A stretch of DNA of 64,000 bases from Dysgonomonas mossii DSM 22836 (GCF_000213575.1 NZ_GL892005.1:739692-803691), one strand, 5' to 3'; positions 38,153-47,983 are shown, numbered from the stretch's first letter. Numbers and translations are program-made. Notes: generated from the sequence alone by a model not told the origin.

Positions 38153-38701
38153 TTAGTCAAATAAAATAGCTTCGGATAAAAACTTCCCGGCTTTATCTTT
38201 GGGTGACAAGATTAGTTCTTTCTCATCTATTCCCCAGTTGATAGCGACCGATGGATCACTCCACAGTAGAGAAGCTTCATGTGCAGGAGCATATACATTA
38301 TCTACTTTGTAAGAAAAAACCGCTTCTTGACTAAGAACCAAAAAACCATGAGCAATACCTCTTGGCATAAATAGTTGCTTTTTATTTTCATCTGTTAGCT
38401 CTACAGCCAAATATTCTCCAAAAGTAGGAGAGCTTTTCCTTAAATCAACGACAACATCTAGAACAGATCCGTTAAGTGCTCTAACTAATTTTGCCTGAGA
38501 ATATTCTCCTATTTGATAATGTAATCCTCTTAGTACTCCCCGAGTAGACTTGGATTCATTATCTTGAATAAAATCAATCTTACCGATGTGTTCATCGAAA
38601 AGATTTTTCTTATATGATTCCATAAAGTATCCTCTTTCATCATTAAATACTTTAGGCTCTATTACCCAGACTCCTTTAATGGATTGTTCCGTAAATTTCA
38701 T
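38153..38701 (-). CDS. rfbC: dTDP-4-dehydrorhamnose 3,5-epimerase
   Basis: 182 residues. A cupin fold with 'VWVIEPKVFNDERGYFMES', 'FIQDNESKSTRGVLRGLHYQ' (catalytic His), 'VDLRKSSPTFGEY' and 'MPRGIAHGFLVLSQEAVFSYK' (catalytic Tyr region). It performs the third step of dTDP-L-rhamnose synthesis for O-antigen or capsule. It follows rfbA after 54 bp. rfbB and rfbD are not in the window. Confidence 0.96.
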   Translation of the reverse strand: MKFTEQSIKGVWVIEPKVFNDERGYFMESYKKNLFDEHIGKIDFIQDNESKSTRGVLRGLHYQIGEYSQAKLVRALNGSVLDVVVDLRKSSPTFGEYLAVELTDENKKQLFMPRGIAHGFLVLSQEAVFSYKVDNVYAPAHEASLLWSDPSVAINWGIDEKELILSPKDKAGKFLSEAILFD

Positions 38702-38755
38702 TTTTTAGTATACTATTTCTTGTTGATATTATGCGTTTCTATTTCTATCCGGTTT

Positions 38756-39619
38756 TTACTTGACCAAACTTAAGATATATTGTCCGTAAGCTGTTTTATC
38801 TAGTTTTTGCCCAAGAGCAGCCAGTTGGTCGTCATCAATCCACTTGTTGCGCCATGCAATTTCTTCGATACAAGAGACATAGAATCCTTGTCTATTCTGT
38901 ATTGTTTCTACGTAGTTTCCTGCCTCTAGTAAGCTATCACAATTTCCTGTGTCAAGCCATGCAAAACCACGACCAAACAATTGTACTTCTAACGTTCCTT
39001 CTTCCAAGTAGCATTTATTTAGGTCTGTAATTTCATACTCACCTCTAGCCGACGGTTTTAAGGCTTTGGCCTTCTCTGTTACCGTTTTATCATAAAAATA
39101 TAGTCCCGGTACAGCATAGTTCGATTTTGGCTTCTCGGGTTTTTCTTCCAGAGATAACACTTTTTTTGACTCATCAAACTCTACAACACCGTATGCACGA
39201 GGATCTTTTACGTAGTATCCGAATATACAGGCTCCGGTTTCGATAGAGGCCGCTTTTTTTAGCATCTGCGAAAAATTTTGCCCATGAAACATATTATCGC
39301 CAAGGATAAGGCAACCCGGCTCACCATCTAAGAATTTCTCGCCAAGAACAAAAGCCTGCGCAAGTCCGTTCGGAACTTCTTGTATCACATATTCGAATTT
39401 CATGCCGAGCTCTTCCCCTGTACCGAGTAGCTCTCTGAACATAGGGAGATCACGAGGAGTAGATATAACCAATATTTCCCGAATACCTGCCAGCATTAGT
39501 GTTGATAGCGGATAATAGATCATTGGCTTATCGTACACAGGCATTATCTGTTTCGATATTGCTTTAGAAAGTGGGAAAAGTCGTGTAGCACTTCCTCCGG
39601 CAAGAATAATTCCTTTCAT
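38756..39619 (-). CDS. rfbA: Glucose-1-phosphate thymidylyltransferase
   Basis: 287 residues from the ATG at 39619 that opens '[18 protein letters not shown]'; a longer frame to 39652 would place coding sequence upstream over the promoter box. The nucleotide-binding signature 'GGSATRL', '[19 protein letters not shown]', 'LGDNMFHG' and '[15 protein letters not shown]' are conserved. It makes dTDP-glucose, the first step towards dTDP-rhamnose. First gene of the rfbA-rfbC-GH25-S41 group. Confidence 0.97.
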   Translation of the reverse strand: MKGIILAGGSATRLFPLSKAISKQIMPVYDKPMIYYPLSTLMLAGIREILVISTPRDLPMFRELLGTGEELGMKFEYVIQEVPNGLAQAFVLGEKFLDGEPGCLILGDNMFHGQNFSQMLKKAASIETGACIFGYYVKDPRAYGVVEFDESKKVLSLEEKPEKPKSNYAVPGLYFYDKTVTEKAKALKPSARGEYEITDLNKCYLEEGTLEVQLFGRGFAWLDTGNCDSLLEAGNYVETIQNRQGFYVSCIEEIAWRNKWIDDDQLAALGQKLDKTAYGQYILSLVK

Positions 39620-39649
39620 AGTGTTTATGTTTATATAAATAGCAATATA

Positions 39650-39657
39650 CAAAAATA
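39650..39657 (-). promoter_or_regulatory. -7 promoter box for the rfbA operon
   Basis: TATTTTTG on the minus strand, 30 bp before the rfbA start. It supports the 39619 start choice. Confidence 0.5.
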
Positions 39658-39765
39658 GTAAATCTAGCGTATGATTCGAGTATATATCGAGAATAGTTTA
39701 TTGTTGCATGCTCTTTTTGCCAATGTTCACTATTTACTCAAGATAGAAGTTGAGAATACATAAAA

Positions 39766-39796
39766 AATAGAGGCACTCTAACGAAATGCCTCTATT
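39766..39796 (-). terminator. Terminator of the tkt-rpiB unit
   Basis: A 10-bp stem AATAGAGGCA/TGCCTCTATT with an 11-nt loop. On the minus strand it is followed by a T-run, 23 bp after the rpiB stop. Confidence 0.88.
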
Positions 39797-39818
39797 TATT
39801 TTATTCACAATAACCAGA

Positions 39819-40274
39819 TTAGATGCAAGGGATTTTGTCGATGCGTCTCTGATGTCTTCCTCCTTCGAAAGGAGTATTGAAGAAGGCTTCTACCATCTGA
39901 GAAGCTTCCTCCGGAGAAATCATTCTTCCCGGTAATGCAAGTACATTCGCATTGTTGTGTGCTCTTGCCAATTGAGTTATTTCTACATTCCAGCAAAGCG
40001 CGCTACGTACTTTCTGATGCTTGTTCAATGTCATATTAATGCCATTGCCTGTACCACAAACAGCAACACCAAAATCACATTCGCCATTGTCAATAGCTGT
40101 TCCCAATTTATGACCATAGTCAGAATAATCTGTACTTTCTGTAGAATAAGTTCCATAATCAATATATTTAACTCCTTGTTTATCAAAGAGGCTTATAATA
40201 TATTGCTTTATAGAATATCCTGCATGATCGCTAGCCAATCCTATCGGTTTATCTCCTTGTATCGTAATTGTCAT
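39819..40274 (-). CDS. rpiB: Ribose-5-phosphate isomerase B
   Basis: 151 residues. 'IGLASDHAGYSIKQYI' at the start, 'DYSDYGHKLGTAIDNGECDFGVAVCGTGNGINM' with the catalytic Cys, 'RSALCWNVEITQLARAHNNANVLALPGRMIS' and the C-terminal 'EGGRHQRRIDKI' match RpiB. It interconverts ribose-5-P and ribulose-5-P. It is 19 bp behind transketolase, giving a non-oxidative pentose-phosphate operon. Confidence 0.97.
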   Translation of the reverse strand: MTITIQGDKPIGLASDHAGYSIKQYIISLFDKQGVKYIDYGTYSTESTDYSDYGHKLGTAIDNGECDFGVAVCGTGNGINMTLNKHQKVRSALCWNVEITQLARAHNNANVLALPGRMISPEEASQMVEAFFNTPFEGGRHQRRIDKIPCI

Positions 40275-40293
40275 TGTTTTTTGCTTTTTTATA

Positions 40294-42321
40294 TTACTTC
40301 AGATATTCTTTGACCTGTTTATATACATTATCAGGTGTAAACCCTAGTTTTTCATCGAGTACTTTGTAGGGAGCGGAAAACCCGAAAGAATTCATACCCC
40401 AGATTTTGCCATTGTCGCCAACGAGCCCAAGTAATGTCACGGGTAGCCCGGCAGTCAATCCGAACTTTTTCTTTTCCTTCGGCAATACGCTTTCCTGGTA
40501 TTCTTTGCTTTGTGTGCGGAATACTCCCTCGGATGGAACGGAAACAATACGTGTTTTTATGCCGTCTTCTTTCAGCAGCTTAGCCCCGTCAACGAGTGTC
40601 GATACTTCCGATCCTGAAGCCAGCAGGATGATGTCATAGTTCGCATCTTCCTCCACTATATATGCTCCCTTTTCGGCTTGAAGGGCTTCTGCATATCTGT
40701 CTTCTTTTGCCGGCAGGTCGTTGATGTTCTGACGGGAGAAAATCAGTCCTGTCGGGCTTGTTTGATTTTCCATTGCCATTTTCCAAGAAACCGTCGCCTC
40801 TGTAACATCCGCGGGACGAAGTACCAACATGGAGTTGTGCCCGTTGTGATTTTGCAATTTCTCCAACAGACGAATCTGAGCTTCTTGCTCTACGGGTTCA
40901 TGTGTCGGTCCGTCTTCCCCTACACGGAAAGCATCGTGTGTCCAGATAAACTTAACAGGCAGTTCCATCAGAGCAGCCAGACGTATGGCGGGTTTCATGT
41001 AGTCAGAGAACACAAAGAAGGTTGCACAAGCCGAAATAATACCGCCATGCAATGTCATGCCGATACACAGACAAGCCATTGTCAGTTCCGATACCCCTGC
41101 CTGCAGGAATGCTCCTGAGAAGTCCCCTTTTTTCATGCTGTGGGTATGTTTCAAGAAGCCGTCTGTTTTATCCGAGTTGGAAAGGTCGGCGGAGGAAACA
41201 ACCATGTTCTCCACTTGCTTTGCCAATACACCCAGTACGGTTGCTGATGCCGCCCGAGTTGCCTGATTAGGTTTTTGCTCTATGGCTGCCCAGTCGATTG
41301 CCGGTGTATAGCCGCTAAACCATTTCTGCATTTTTTCGGCAAGTTCAGGGTTTTGTTTTGCCCAGGCTTCTTTTTCGGCGTGTTTTTTTGCTACTATTTC
41401 CTCGAGTTCAGCCTTACGTTTGGCGTAGAGTTCTTTTACCTCCGGGAAAATAACGAACGGATTTGTGGGGTCACCTCCGAGGTTTTCGATTGTTTTCTCG
41501 AAAGAAGCCCCGGCAGCACTTAAGGGTTGTCCGTGAGTCTCAGTTTCATTTTCAAAGCTTGATCCGTCGGCTTTAAGCGCACCTTTCCCCATGATTGTTT
41601 TACCGATGATAAGAGTCGGCCTTTCTTTTTCAGCTTTAGCTTCTGTTAGAGCGGCACGTATTTCGGATGCGTCATTACCTTTGATGGTGATCACTCTCCA
41701 TCCCCAAGCCTGATATTTAGCGGCAACATCCTCTTCGGTTACTTCTTTTGTTTTGGTAGATAACTGTATTCCGTTCGAATCATAGAACATGATCAGGTTA
41801 TCGAGCCCCAGGTGTCCGGCGGTACGTCCTGCTCCCTGCGAGATCTCTTCCTGAATACCCCCATCGGAAATAAAAGCATATATTGTTTGATCCATACGGT
41901 CACCAAATCGATGCTTTAAGAATTTCGCAGCGATTGCTGCTCCTACGGCAAAGGTATGTCCCTGCCCCAGTGGTCCGGATGTATTTTCTATTCCGCGGTT
42001 GATGTCTCTCTCGGGGTGTCCGGGAGTGACGCTTCCCCATTGGCGGAATTGTTGTAAGTCTTCGAGTGTGAATTTTCCTGTCAGGCACAGCGTGCTGTAA
42101 AGCATCGGTGACATGTGTCCGGGATCGAGGAAAAAACGGTCACGACCTTCCCATGTCGGGTTTTGTGGATCGTAAACGAGAAATTCAGTGAATAAAACAT
42201 TGATGAAGTCCGCTCCACCCATTGCTCCACCCGGGTGTCCTGACTTCGCTTTTTCAACCATTGAAGCCGACAGTATACGAATATTGTCTGCCGCACGGTT
42301 AAGTAAATCGATTGATGTCAT
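40294..42321 (-). CDS. tkt: Transketolase
   Basis: 675 residues. A thiamine-diphosphate enzyme with 'MVEKAKSGHPGGAMGGAD', 'GPLGQGHTFAVGAAIAAKF', the TPP motif region 'IYAFISDGGIQEEISQGAGRTAGHLGLDNLIMFYDSNG' and the pyrimidine domain 'FKWTHDAFRVGEDGPTHEP'-like loop. It moves two-carbon units in the pentose-phosphate pathway. Local base composition is clearly more GC-rich than its neighbours, consistent with codon bias of a highly expressed gene. rpiB follows. Confidence 0.97.
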   Translation of the reverse strand: MTSIDLLNRAADNIRILSASMVEKAKSGHPGGAMGGADFINVLFTEFLVYDPQNPTWEGRDRFFLDPGHMSPMLYSTLCLTGKFTLEDLQQFRQWGSVTPGHPERDINRGIENTSGPLGQGHTFAVGAAIAAKFLKHRFGDRMDQTIYAFISDGGIQEEISQGAGRTAGHLGLDNLIMFYDSNGIQLSTKTKEVTEEDVAAKYQAWGWRVITIKGNDASEIRAALTEAKAEKERPTLIIGKTIMGKGALKADGSSFENETETHGQPLSAAGASFEKTIENLGGDPTNPFVIFPEVKELYAKRKAELEEIVAKKHAEKEAWAKQNPELAEKMQKWFSGYTPAIDWAAIEQKPNQATRAASATVLGVLAKQVENMVVSSADLSNSDKTDGFLKHTHSMKKGDFSGAFLQAGVSELTMACLCIGMTLHGGIISACATFFVFSDYMKPAIRLAALMELPVKFIWTHDAFRVGEDGPTHEPVEQEAQIRLLEKLQNHNGHNSMLVLRPADVTEATVSWKMAMENQTSPTGLIFSRQNINDLPAKEDRYAEALQAEKGAYIVEEDANYDIILLASGSEVSTLVDGAKLLKEDGIKTRIVSVPSEGVFRTQSKEYQESVLPKEKKKFGLTAGLPVTLLGLVGDNGKIWGMNSFGFSAPYKVLDEKLGFTPDNVYKQVKEYLK

Positions 42322-42355
42322 AGTGATATGGTTATTTGTAAATTGATTTCATTTA

Positions 42356-42363
42356 CAAAAGTA
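42356..42363 (-). promoter_or_regulatory. -7 box of the tkt promoter
   Basis: TACTTTTG on the minus strand, 34 bp before the tkt start. A TTTA at 42383-42386 occupies the -33 position with a 19-nt spacer (one mismatch). Confidence 0.6.
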
Positions 42364-42439
42364 ATGAAATATACATGTATTCTAAAATAAAATAATATTC
42401 AAAAAAGGCAAACTTTGCGCCTGTACTTAATTATTTTCA

Positions 42440-43630
42440 CTAATCAAGGTTTATTGCTAGTCCCCCCATTGATGTTTCTTTATAGAGACTCGGTAAGTCA
42501 TGTCCGGTTTGTTGCATCGTACGAACGACTTTATCAAAATTAATGAGGTGTTTTCCATCCGACAGCATTGCAAAGGAACATGAATCGAGTGCTCTGGCAG
42601 CAGCAAAAGCATTGCGCTCAATACATGGAACTTGTACCAATCCGCACACGGGGTCGCAAGTGAGTCCCAAGTGGTGTTCCAAGCCCATTTCGGCAGCATA
42701 CTCTATTTGCTGAGGAGAACCTCCGAATAATTGACAAGCAGCACCCGCTGCCATTGCACAGGCTACTCCAACTTCTCCCTGACAGCCAACTTCTGCACCC
42801 GATACCGATGCGTTTGTCTTCACTATGTTGCCTATAAGTGCTGCTGTAGCAAGAGCCCTTACTATTTTTTGATCGCTAAAATCGTGGTTTACTTTTAAGT
42901 GATACAGAACGGACGGAAGAGTTCCGCTTGAACCGCATGTAGGTGCCGTAACAATTACATTGCCACTTGCATTTTCTTCCGACACAGCAAGTGCATAAGA
43001 GTATATCAGTGCCCTGCTTTTCATTGAGCCTTGGTATCCTTTGGCTTTTATGCTATACATCGAGGCTTTTCGTTGCAATCCCAATCCTCCGGGAAGCAAT
43101 CCTTCGGCATCGATCCCTCTGTGTATTGCAGCTACCATTGTTCTCCATACTTCCAGAAGATAATTATATATTTCTTTGCCTTCGGTATCTTCTACATATT
43201 CCCAAAATGTTTTGCCTGTTTCGTGACACCATTGCAGGATTTGCTTCATTGTATTTTTATCGTACAATTTTTCCTTATTTACTTTGCTATTCCCATCCGA
43301 TAGGTCTCCTCCGCCAATGCTGTATACAATCCATTCTTTTATGGGCTGCTCGTCTGCAATAGCTTCGAATTTCATGCCGTTGGTATGGTATGGCAAAACA
43401 ATCTCAGGTTGCCATATAATTTCTGTAGGGTAGGGTAGTAAGGTGTTTGTGATAGCTACATCGGTCATATGTCCTTTTCCTGTAGCTGCGAGGCTTCCGT
43501 ATAATGTAACTCGGAACGATGTGGCGTTCTTATTTTCCTCTTTAAACATCAAAGCGGCTTTTTGTGGAGCCATTGTGTGGCTACTCGACGGGCCATGTCC
43601 GATTTTATACAAATTGCGAATCGATTCCAT
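42440..43630 (-). CDS. L-serine ammonia-lyase, single-chain iron-sulfur type
   Basis: 396 residues. The N-terminal beta domain is 'SIRNLYKIGHGPSSSHTMAP'. The alpha domain has 'SGNVIVTAPTCGSSGTLPSVLYHL' and Fe-S ligand cysteines in 'GCQGEVGVACAMAAG' and 'LGLTCDPVCGLVQVPCIERN'. It deaminates serine to pyruvate. It is shorter than E. coli SdaA (about 450 residues), as in other Bacteroidetes. A TATTTTTG box at 43692-43699 precedes it. Confidence 0.92.
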   Translation of the reverse strand: MESIRNLYKIGHGPSSSHTMAPQKAALMFKEENKNATSFRVTLYGSLAATGKGHMTDVAITNTLLPYPTEIIWQPEIVLPYHTNGMKFEAIADEQPIKEWIVYSIGGGDLSDGNSKVNKEKLYDKNTMKQILQWCHETGKTFWEYVEDTEGKEIYNYLLEVWRTMVAAIHRGIDAEGLLPGGLGLQRKASMYSIKAKGYQGSMKSRALIYSYALAVSEENASGNVIVTAPTCGSSGTLPSVLYHLKVNHDFSDQKIVRALATAALIGNIVKTNASVSGAEVGCQGEVGVACAMAAGAACQLFGGSPQQIEYAAEMGLEHHLGLTCDPVCGLVQVPCIERNAFAAARALDSCSFAMLSDGKHLINFDKVVRTMQQTGHDLPSLYKETSMGGLAINLD

Positions 43631-43691
43631 AATATTTATTTATAAGCTATAACAATTCTTCTTTTCTACTGTTCAGTTCTTAGTTAGAGCA

Positions 43692-43715
43692 CAAAAATAG
43701 CAATATTAAATATTG
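43692..43715 (-). promoter_or_regulatory. Promoter box and adjoining palindrome before the serine dehydratase gene
   Basis: TATTTTTG (minus, 43692-43699) is a -7 box 61 bp before the start codon. The perfect palindrome CAATATTAAATATTG follows at 43701-43715, between the -7 and -33 positions, where an operator could sit. Confidence 0.4.
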
Positions 43716-44241
43716 TTAATCCTATAAAAGCAGGAATTAAGATATTTTACTATTATTCCTGTTTTTATAAGAATTCTCAAAGAGTAAGTTTTTATGTTAT
43801 TTGTATGTTTTTTTGTTATGATTAGCGGTTGGGTTAAAGTTAATGGTTTGATAATCTGTTAGTCATTTTTATGGTGTTTTGGCGTTGGATACAAAAAGAC
43901 ATAAATAAACAGGAACATGTCGGCATTATAATATAAAAAGAAATGATATTTTAATCTAAAAATACATGTTGTACAACACGTTTTTTTATGAATGACAGCT
44001 GAAAAGAGATAAGTATTTTTACATCGATTTTATACAATAACAATCTTCACTTAACCTAAACAACCATGAGTTTTTGGATACTAACCATATCCAAATGAGA
44101 ATCAAAGGGTAATTGAGTTTTGTGTAGTTTAATTACTCTTTGAATTCTCAGAGTTAAGTGCAGAAGATCGACCTAAAGAAGAATGAAATTTGACTAAAAC
44201 TATAAAAATAAAACAATCTAACTAAATGTAAAAACTTAATC
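43716..44241. promoter_or_regulatory. Long divergent intergenic region before the MFS transporter
   Basis: No gene is seen in about 530 bp. It contains a 12-bp palindrome TGTTGTACAACA (43967-43978). Further on is a long imperfect hairpin at 44096-44150, whose arms are 44096-44114 and 44131-44150. Its arms read GAGAATCAAAGGGTAATT and AATTACTCTTTGAATTCTC. Such length and structure before a sugar transporter suggests regulation, but no known riboswitch class is recognised. Confidence 0.45.
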
Positions 44242-45531
44242 ATGAGTAGTACGGAGAAAAAAAATTACTTGTTACCCATCATTGTGATGATCCTGCTTTT
44301 CGGGATGGTCTCATTCGTAACAAATCTAGCAGCGCCGATGGGTGTTGTTTTGAAAAACCAATTTGGAGCTAGTAACGCTGAAGGTATGCTAGGTGTGCTT
44401 GCTAACTTTATAGCGTATGCATTTATGGGTATTCCTGCTGGTATCTTGTTGAAGAAAATCGGATACAAGAAGACAGCACTTATCGCTATCGTTGTTGGTT
44501 TCGTCGGTATTGGTATTCAATACTTATCAGGAGGAGCCGGTAGCTTTGCTATATACCTGATTGGTGCATTTGTTGCAGGTTTTTCTATGTGTATGTTAAA
44601 TACAGTAGTAAACCCTATGTTGAACACTCTTGGTGGAGGTGGTAACAAAGGTGGTGCATTGATACAAACAGGAGGTACTTTCAACTCATTGTGTGGTACA
44701 TTGGTTCCTGTTTTAGTGGGTGTTTTTGTTGCTGACGTGACAAAGGCAAACATTAAAGATGTATACCCTGTTATGTATATTGCTATGGGTGTTTTTGCTT
44801 TCGCTTTTATTATTTTGGCATTGGTTCAGATTCCGGAACCTCACATGGAAGTGAAAAAAGCAATTGACAACGTAAAAGACAAATATAGTGCATTATCTTT
44901 CCGTCACTTTGTATTAGGTGCGATAGGTATCTTTGTATATGTTGGTGTTGAAGTTGGTATTCCCGGAACATTGAACTTATTCCTTGCAGATAAATCTATT
45001 GCAGGTTTGGATGCGACATCTGCTGGTTTTGTAACGGGTACATATTGGTTCTTAATGCTAATCGGACGCTTCTTCGGAGCTTCTATTGGTAGTAAGGTGT
45101 CAAGTAAATCAATGCTTACTGTTGCAGCAGGCTTAGGCCTTGTATTAGTTTTATTAGCGATTTTCCTTCCTATAACAACAAAAGTGTCAATGCCTGTATT
45201 CCAAAGCATCAATGGTAGTCTTTCATTTGGTATGATGCAAGTGCCTATTAATGCAATGTTCTTGGTATTATGCGGACTTTGTACTTCTGTAATGTGGGGT
45301 GGTATCTTTAATCTTGCAGTAGAAGGACTCGGTAAATATGTAACAACAGCATCAGGTATATTTATGACATTAGTTTGTGGTGGAGGTATCTTACCACTTC
45401 TTCAAAACTTCCTAGCTGATAGCGTTGGTTATATGGCAAGCTACTGGGTAGTATTTGTTGGATTGGCTTATCTATTATATTATGCTGCTATCGGTAGCAA
45501 GAATGTAAACACAAATATTCCTGTAGAATAA
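44242..45531 (+). CDS. MFS sugar transporter (FHS/glucose-galactose-like)
   Basis: 429 residues with about 12 membrane helices and little else. 'FVTNLAAPMGVVLKNQFGASNAEGMLGVLANFIAYAFMGIPAGIL' at the start, 'NTVVNPMLNTLGGGGNKG' after helix 4, and 'WGGIFNLAVEGLGKYVTTASGIFMTLVCGGGILPLLQ' near the end fit the fucose/glucose-galactose H+ symporter group. It imports hexose across the cytoplasmic membrane. It stands alone with a long structured leader and a strong terminator. The exact sugar is unknown. Confidence 0.88.
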   Translation: MSSTEKKNYLLPIIVMILLFGMVSFVTNLAAPMGVVLKNQFGASNAEGMLGVLANFIAYAFMGIPAGILLKKIGYKKTALIAIVVGFVGIGIQYLSGGAGSFAIYLIGAFVAGFSMCMLNTVVNPMLNTLGGGGNKGGALIQTGGTFNSLCGTLVPVLVGVFVADVTKANIKDVYPVMYIAMGVFAFAFIILALVQIPEPHMEVKKAIDNVKDKYSALSFRHFVLGAIGIFVYVGVEVGIPGTLNLFLADKSIAGLDATSAGFVTGTYWFLMLIGRFFGASIGSKVSSKSMLTVAAGLGLVLVLLAIFLPITTKVSMPVFQSINGSLSFGMMQVPINAMFLVLCGLCTSVMWGGIFNLAVEGLGKYVTTASGIFMTLVCGGGILPLLQNFLADSVGYMASYWVVFVGLAYLLYYAAIGSKNVNTNIPVE

Positions 45532-45554
45532 TATTCCTGAATATAAAATATATT

Positions 45555-45596
45555 ATGAAAGCCTGCTGAATTCTTTAGCAGGCTTTCATGTTTTTA
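45555..45596 (+). terminator. Rho-independent terminator of the transporter gene
   Basis: A perfect 13-bp stem ATGAAAGCCTGCT/AGCAGGCTTTCAT, 9-nt loop, then GTTTTTATT. Confidence 0.93.
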
Positions 45597-45856
45597 TTCT
45601 TGTGAACAATTATCTTATAATAATAACCATTGCTTCTTATACCAACTGATAAGGAGCTGTATTCAACGTATTATTTTTTATTCAGTTTAACTCATGATTC
45701 ATTTTTTATTTAATCGCTTTATATTTTATATTTGTATTGTTAAAATTGAAATCTTATTATAAAAAAGGAGACAAATGAAAATGAATGGAAAGGTGTTACT
45801 TTTGTTACTTTTTAACAAAAAGCTGAAGAATAAAATATATTGAAATAAAGAAAACT
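45597..45856 (+). promoter_or_regulatory. Upstream region of tex with shared composite element
   Basis: No gene is seen. TATATTTG (45727-45734) is a candidate -7 box. GACAAATGAAAAT (45770-45782), 11 nt, and TGTTACTTTTGTTAC (45794-45808) repeat the arrangement found before the AlkD-like gene. The element would lie in the mRNA leader, about 50 bp before the tex ATG. Confidence 0.45.
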
Positions 45857-47983
45857 ATGTCAATTAAAAGTATAATTGCTTCGACCTTAAATATTAAGGA
45901 GTCTCAGGTGTCTAAAACTGTAGATTTACTCGAATCGGGTGCTACAATTCCTTTTATCAGTCGTTACCGTAAAGAGGTAACCGGAGGCCTTGACGAAGTT
46001 CAAATAACTGCAATAAAAGAGCAGAATGATAAACTAAATGAGCTCGTAAAACGTAGGGAAACGATCTTAAAGTCGATAGAAGAGCAGGAAAAGTTAACAC
46101 CTGAACTGAAAAATCGCATAGAGAATTGTTGGAACTCATCGGAACTTGAAGATATTTATTTGCCATATAAGCCAAAACGCCAAACACGAGCTGAAATAGC
46201 AAGGAAGAAGGGTTTGGAGCCTTTAGCGAATATTATTATGCTTCAGCAAAGGATTGACGTGCAGTCTAAGGCTCAGGCTTTTGTTAAAGGGGATGTTAAG
46301 GACGTGAAAGAAGCTATTGCGGGTGCGTGTGATATAATTGCCGAACAGATAAATGAGGATGAGTATGCCCGTAATTCTATTCGCAACCTTTTTCAGCGTG
46401 AGGCGGTTTTAACATCGAAAGTTGTAAAAGGAAAAGAAGAAGAAGGGGATAAATATCGAGATTATTTCGATTTTTCAGAAAAACTGAATAAAGTTCCTTC
46501 TCATAGGATATTGGCTATACGCAGAGGTGAATCGGAAGGTTTCCTCAGGGTAAATATTGCACCCGACGAGGATGCCGCCTTAGAAAGGTTAGACAAACGC
46601 TTTCTGAAAGGAGATAACGATAACGAAGCAACGAACTATGTTGCTGATGCAATTGAAGATGGTTATAAACGCCTGTTGAAGCCTTCGATAGAAACAGAGT
46701 TTGGCGCCTTGTCGAAAGAGAAAGCAGACGAAGATTCGATACATGTATTTACTGAAAATTTGCGCCAATTACTGCTTGCGGCTCCACTAGGAGAAAAGAG
46801 AGTATTGGGTATCGATCCCGGGTATCGTACAGGCTGTAAGCTGGTGTGTCTTGATGCTGAGGGTAATTTGCTTCATAATGAAACTATATATCCACATCCT
46901 CCTCAGAAAGAGATCTCTAAGGCCGGAAGTAAGATTGTGAAATTAGTAACTACTTATAATATAGATGCCATAGCCATAGGAAATGGAACCGCAAGTCGTG
47001 AGACAGAGCACTTTATCACAAATCTTCGCTATGAGAAAAATGTGCAGGTGTTTGCAGTCAGTGAGAACGGAGCATCTATTTATTCTGCGTCAAAGGTTGC
47101 GAGAGAAGAATTCCCGGACTATGATGTTACGGTAAGAGGTGCCGTGTCGATTGGTCGCCGATTGATGGACCCTTTGGCCGAACTTGTAAAAATAGATCCA
47201 AAGTCGATAGGAGTAGGTCAATATCAACATGATGTGGATCAAGCCAAGTTGAAAAAGTCGTTGGATCTTACCGTAGAAAGTTGTGTTAACCTTGTTGGGG
47301 TAAATGTTAATACTGCCAGTAAGCACCTTTTGACTTATGTTTCCGGTTTAGGTCCCGCCTTGGCTCAGAATATTGTTGACTATCGTGCTTCCAATGGAGC
47401 GTTCCGATCTCGTAAAGAACTGATGAAAGTGCCTCGCATGGGTGAAAAGGCTTTTGAACAGTGTGCCGGATTTTTGAGAATAGCTGGAGCGGAAAATCCT
47501 TTAGATAATTCTGCTGTGCACCCTGAAAGCTACCATGTGGTAGAAACTATGGCTAAGGATTTGAAGTGTACGGTAAAAGATTTGATAGATAATAAGGATT
47601 TGAAGAAGTCTCTTAAGCTTGAAAAATATGTATCGGATAAAGTTGGTTTACCGACTTTAAATGATATAATAGATGAGTTGGATAAGCCCGGACGTGATCC
47701 TCGTAAGGGTATTAAGGTTTTTGAGTTTGATCCGAATATAAAAACGATAGAGGATCTCAGAGAGGGGATGACATTGCCGGGTATTGTTACTAATATTACA
47801 AACTTCGGGTGCTTTGTGGATGTGGGTATAAAAGAAAATGGTTTGGTTCATGTCTCAGAACTGGCTGACCGCTTCGTTTCCGATCCGACAGAGGTTGTTT
47901 CGTTACATCAACATGTGGAAGTCAGGGTATTGTCTGTCGACATATCTCGAAAAAGAGTACAACTATCAATGAAAACGGCATAA
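45857..47983 (+). CDS. tex: Transcription accessory protein Tex (S1 RNA-binding)
   Basis: 708 residues. The N-terminal helical Tex region reads 'LLESGATIPFISRYRKEVTGGLDE'. A YqgF/RNase-H-like domain ('RVLGIDPGYRTGCKLVCLD') follows, then helix-hairpin-helix repeats ('VNTASKHLLTYVSGLGPALAQNIVDYR', 'LMKVPRMGEKAFEQCAGFLRI'). The C-terminal S1 domain reads 'GMTLPGIVTNITNFGCFVDVGIKENGLVH'. It binds nucleic acid and affects transcription, with a eukaryotic Spt6-like architecture. Full length for the family (about 700-780). Confidence 0.96.
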   Translation: MSIKSIIASTLNIKESQVSKTVDLLESGATIPFISRYRKEVTGGLDEVQITAIKEQNDKLNELVKRRETILKSIEEQEKLTPELKNRIENCWNSSELEDIYLPYKPKRQTRAEIARKKGLEPLANIIMLQQRIDVQSKAQAFVKGDVKDVKEAIAGACDIIAEQINEDEYARNSIRNLFQREAVLTSKVVKGKEEEGDKYRDYFDFSEKLNKVPSHRILAIRRGESEGFLRVNIAPDEDAALERLDKRFLKGDNDNEATNYVADAIEDGYKRLLKPSIETEFGALSKEKADEDSIHVFTENLRQLLLAAPLGEKRVLGIDPGYRTGCKLVCLDAEGNLLHNETIYPHPPQKEISKAGSKIVKLVTTYNIDAIAIGNGTASRETEHFITNLRYEKNVQVFAVSENGASIYSASKVAREEFPDYDVTVRGAVSIGRRLMDPLAELVKIDPKSIGVGQYQHDVDQAKLKKSLDLTVESCVNLVGVNVNTASKHLLTYVSGLGPALAQNIVDYRASNGAFRSRKELMKVPRMGEKAFEQCAGFLRIAGAENPLDNSAVHPESYHVVETMAKDLKCTVKDLIDNKDLKKSLKLEKYVSDKVGLPTLNDIIDELDKPGRDPRKGIKVFEFDPNIKTIEDLREGMTLPGIVTNITNFGCFVDVGIKENGLVHVSELADRFVSDPTEVVSLHQHVEVRVLSVDISRKRVQLSMKTA

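Noticed and set aside
40406..42296. Several long open frames antisense to transketolase
   Set aside because: They are by-products of strong codon bias in tkt; no start signals and no protein-like domains.
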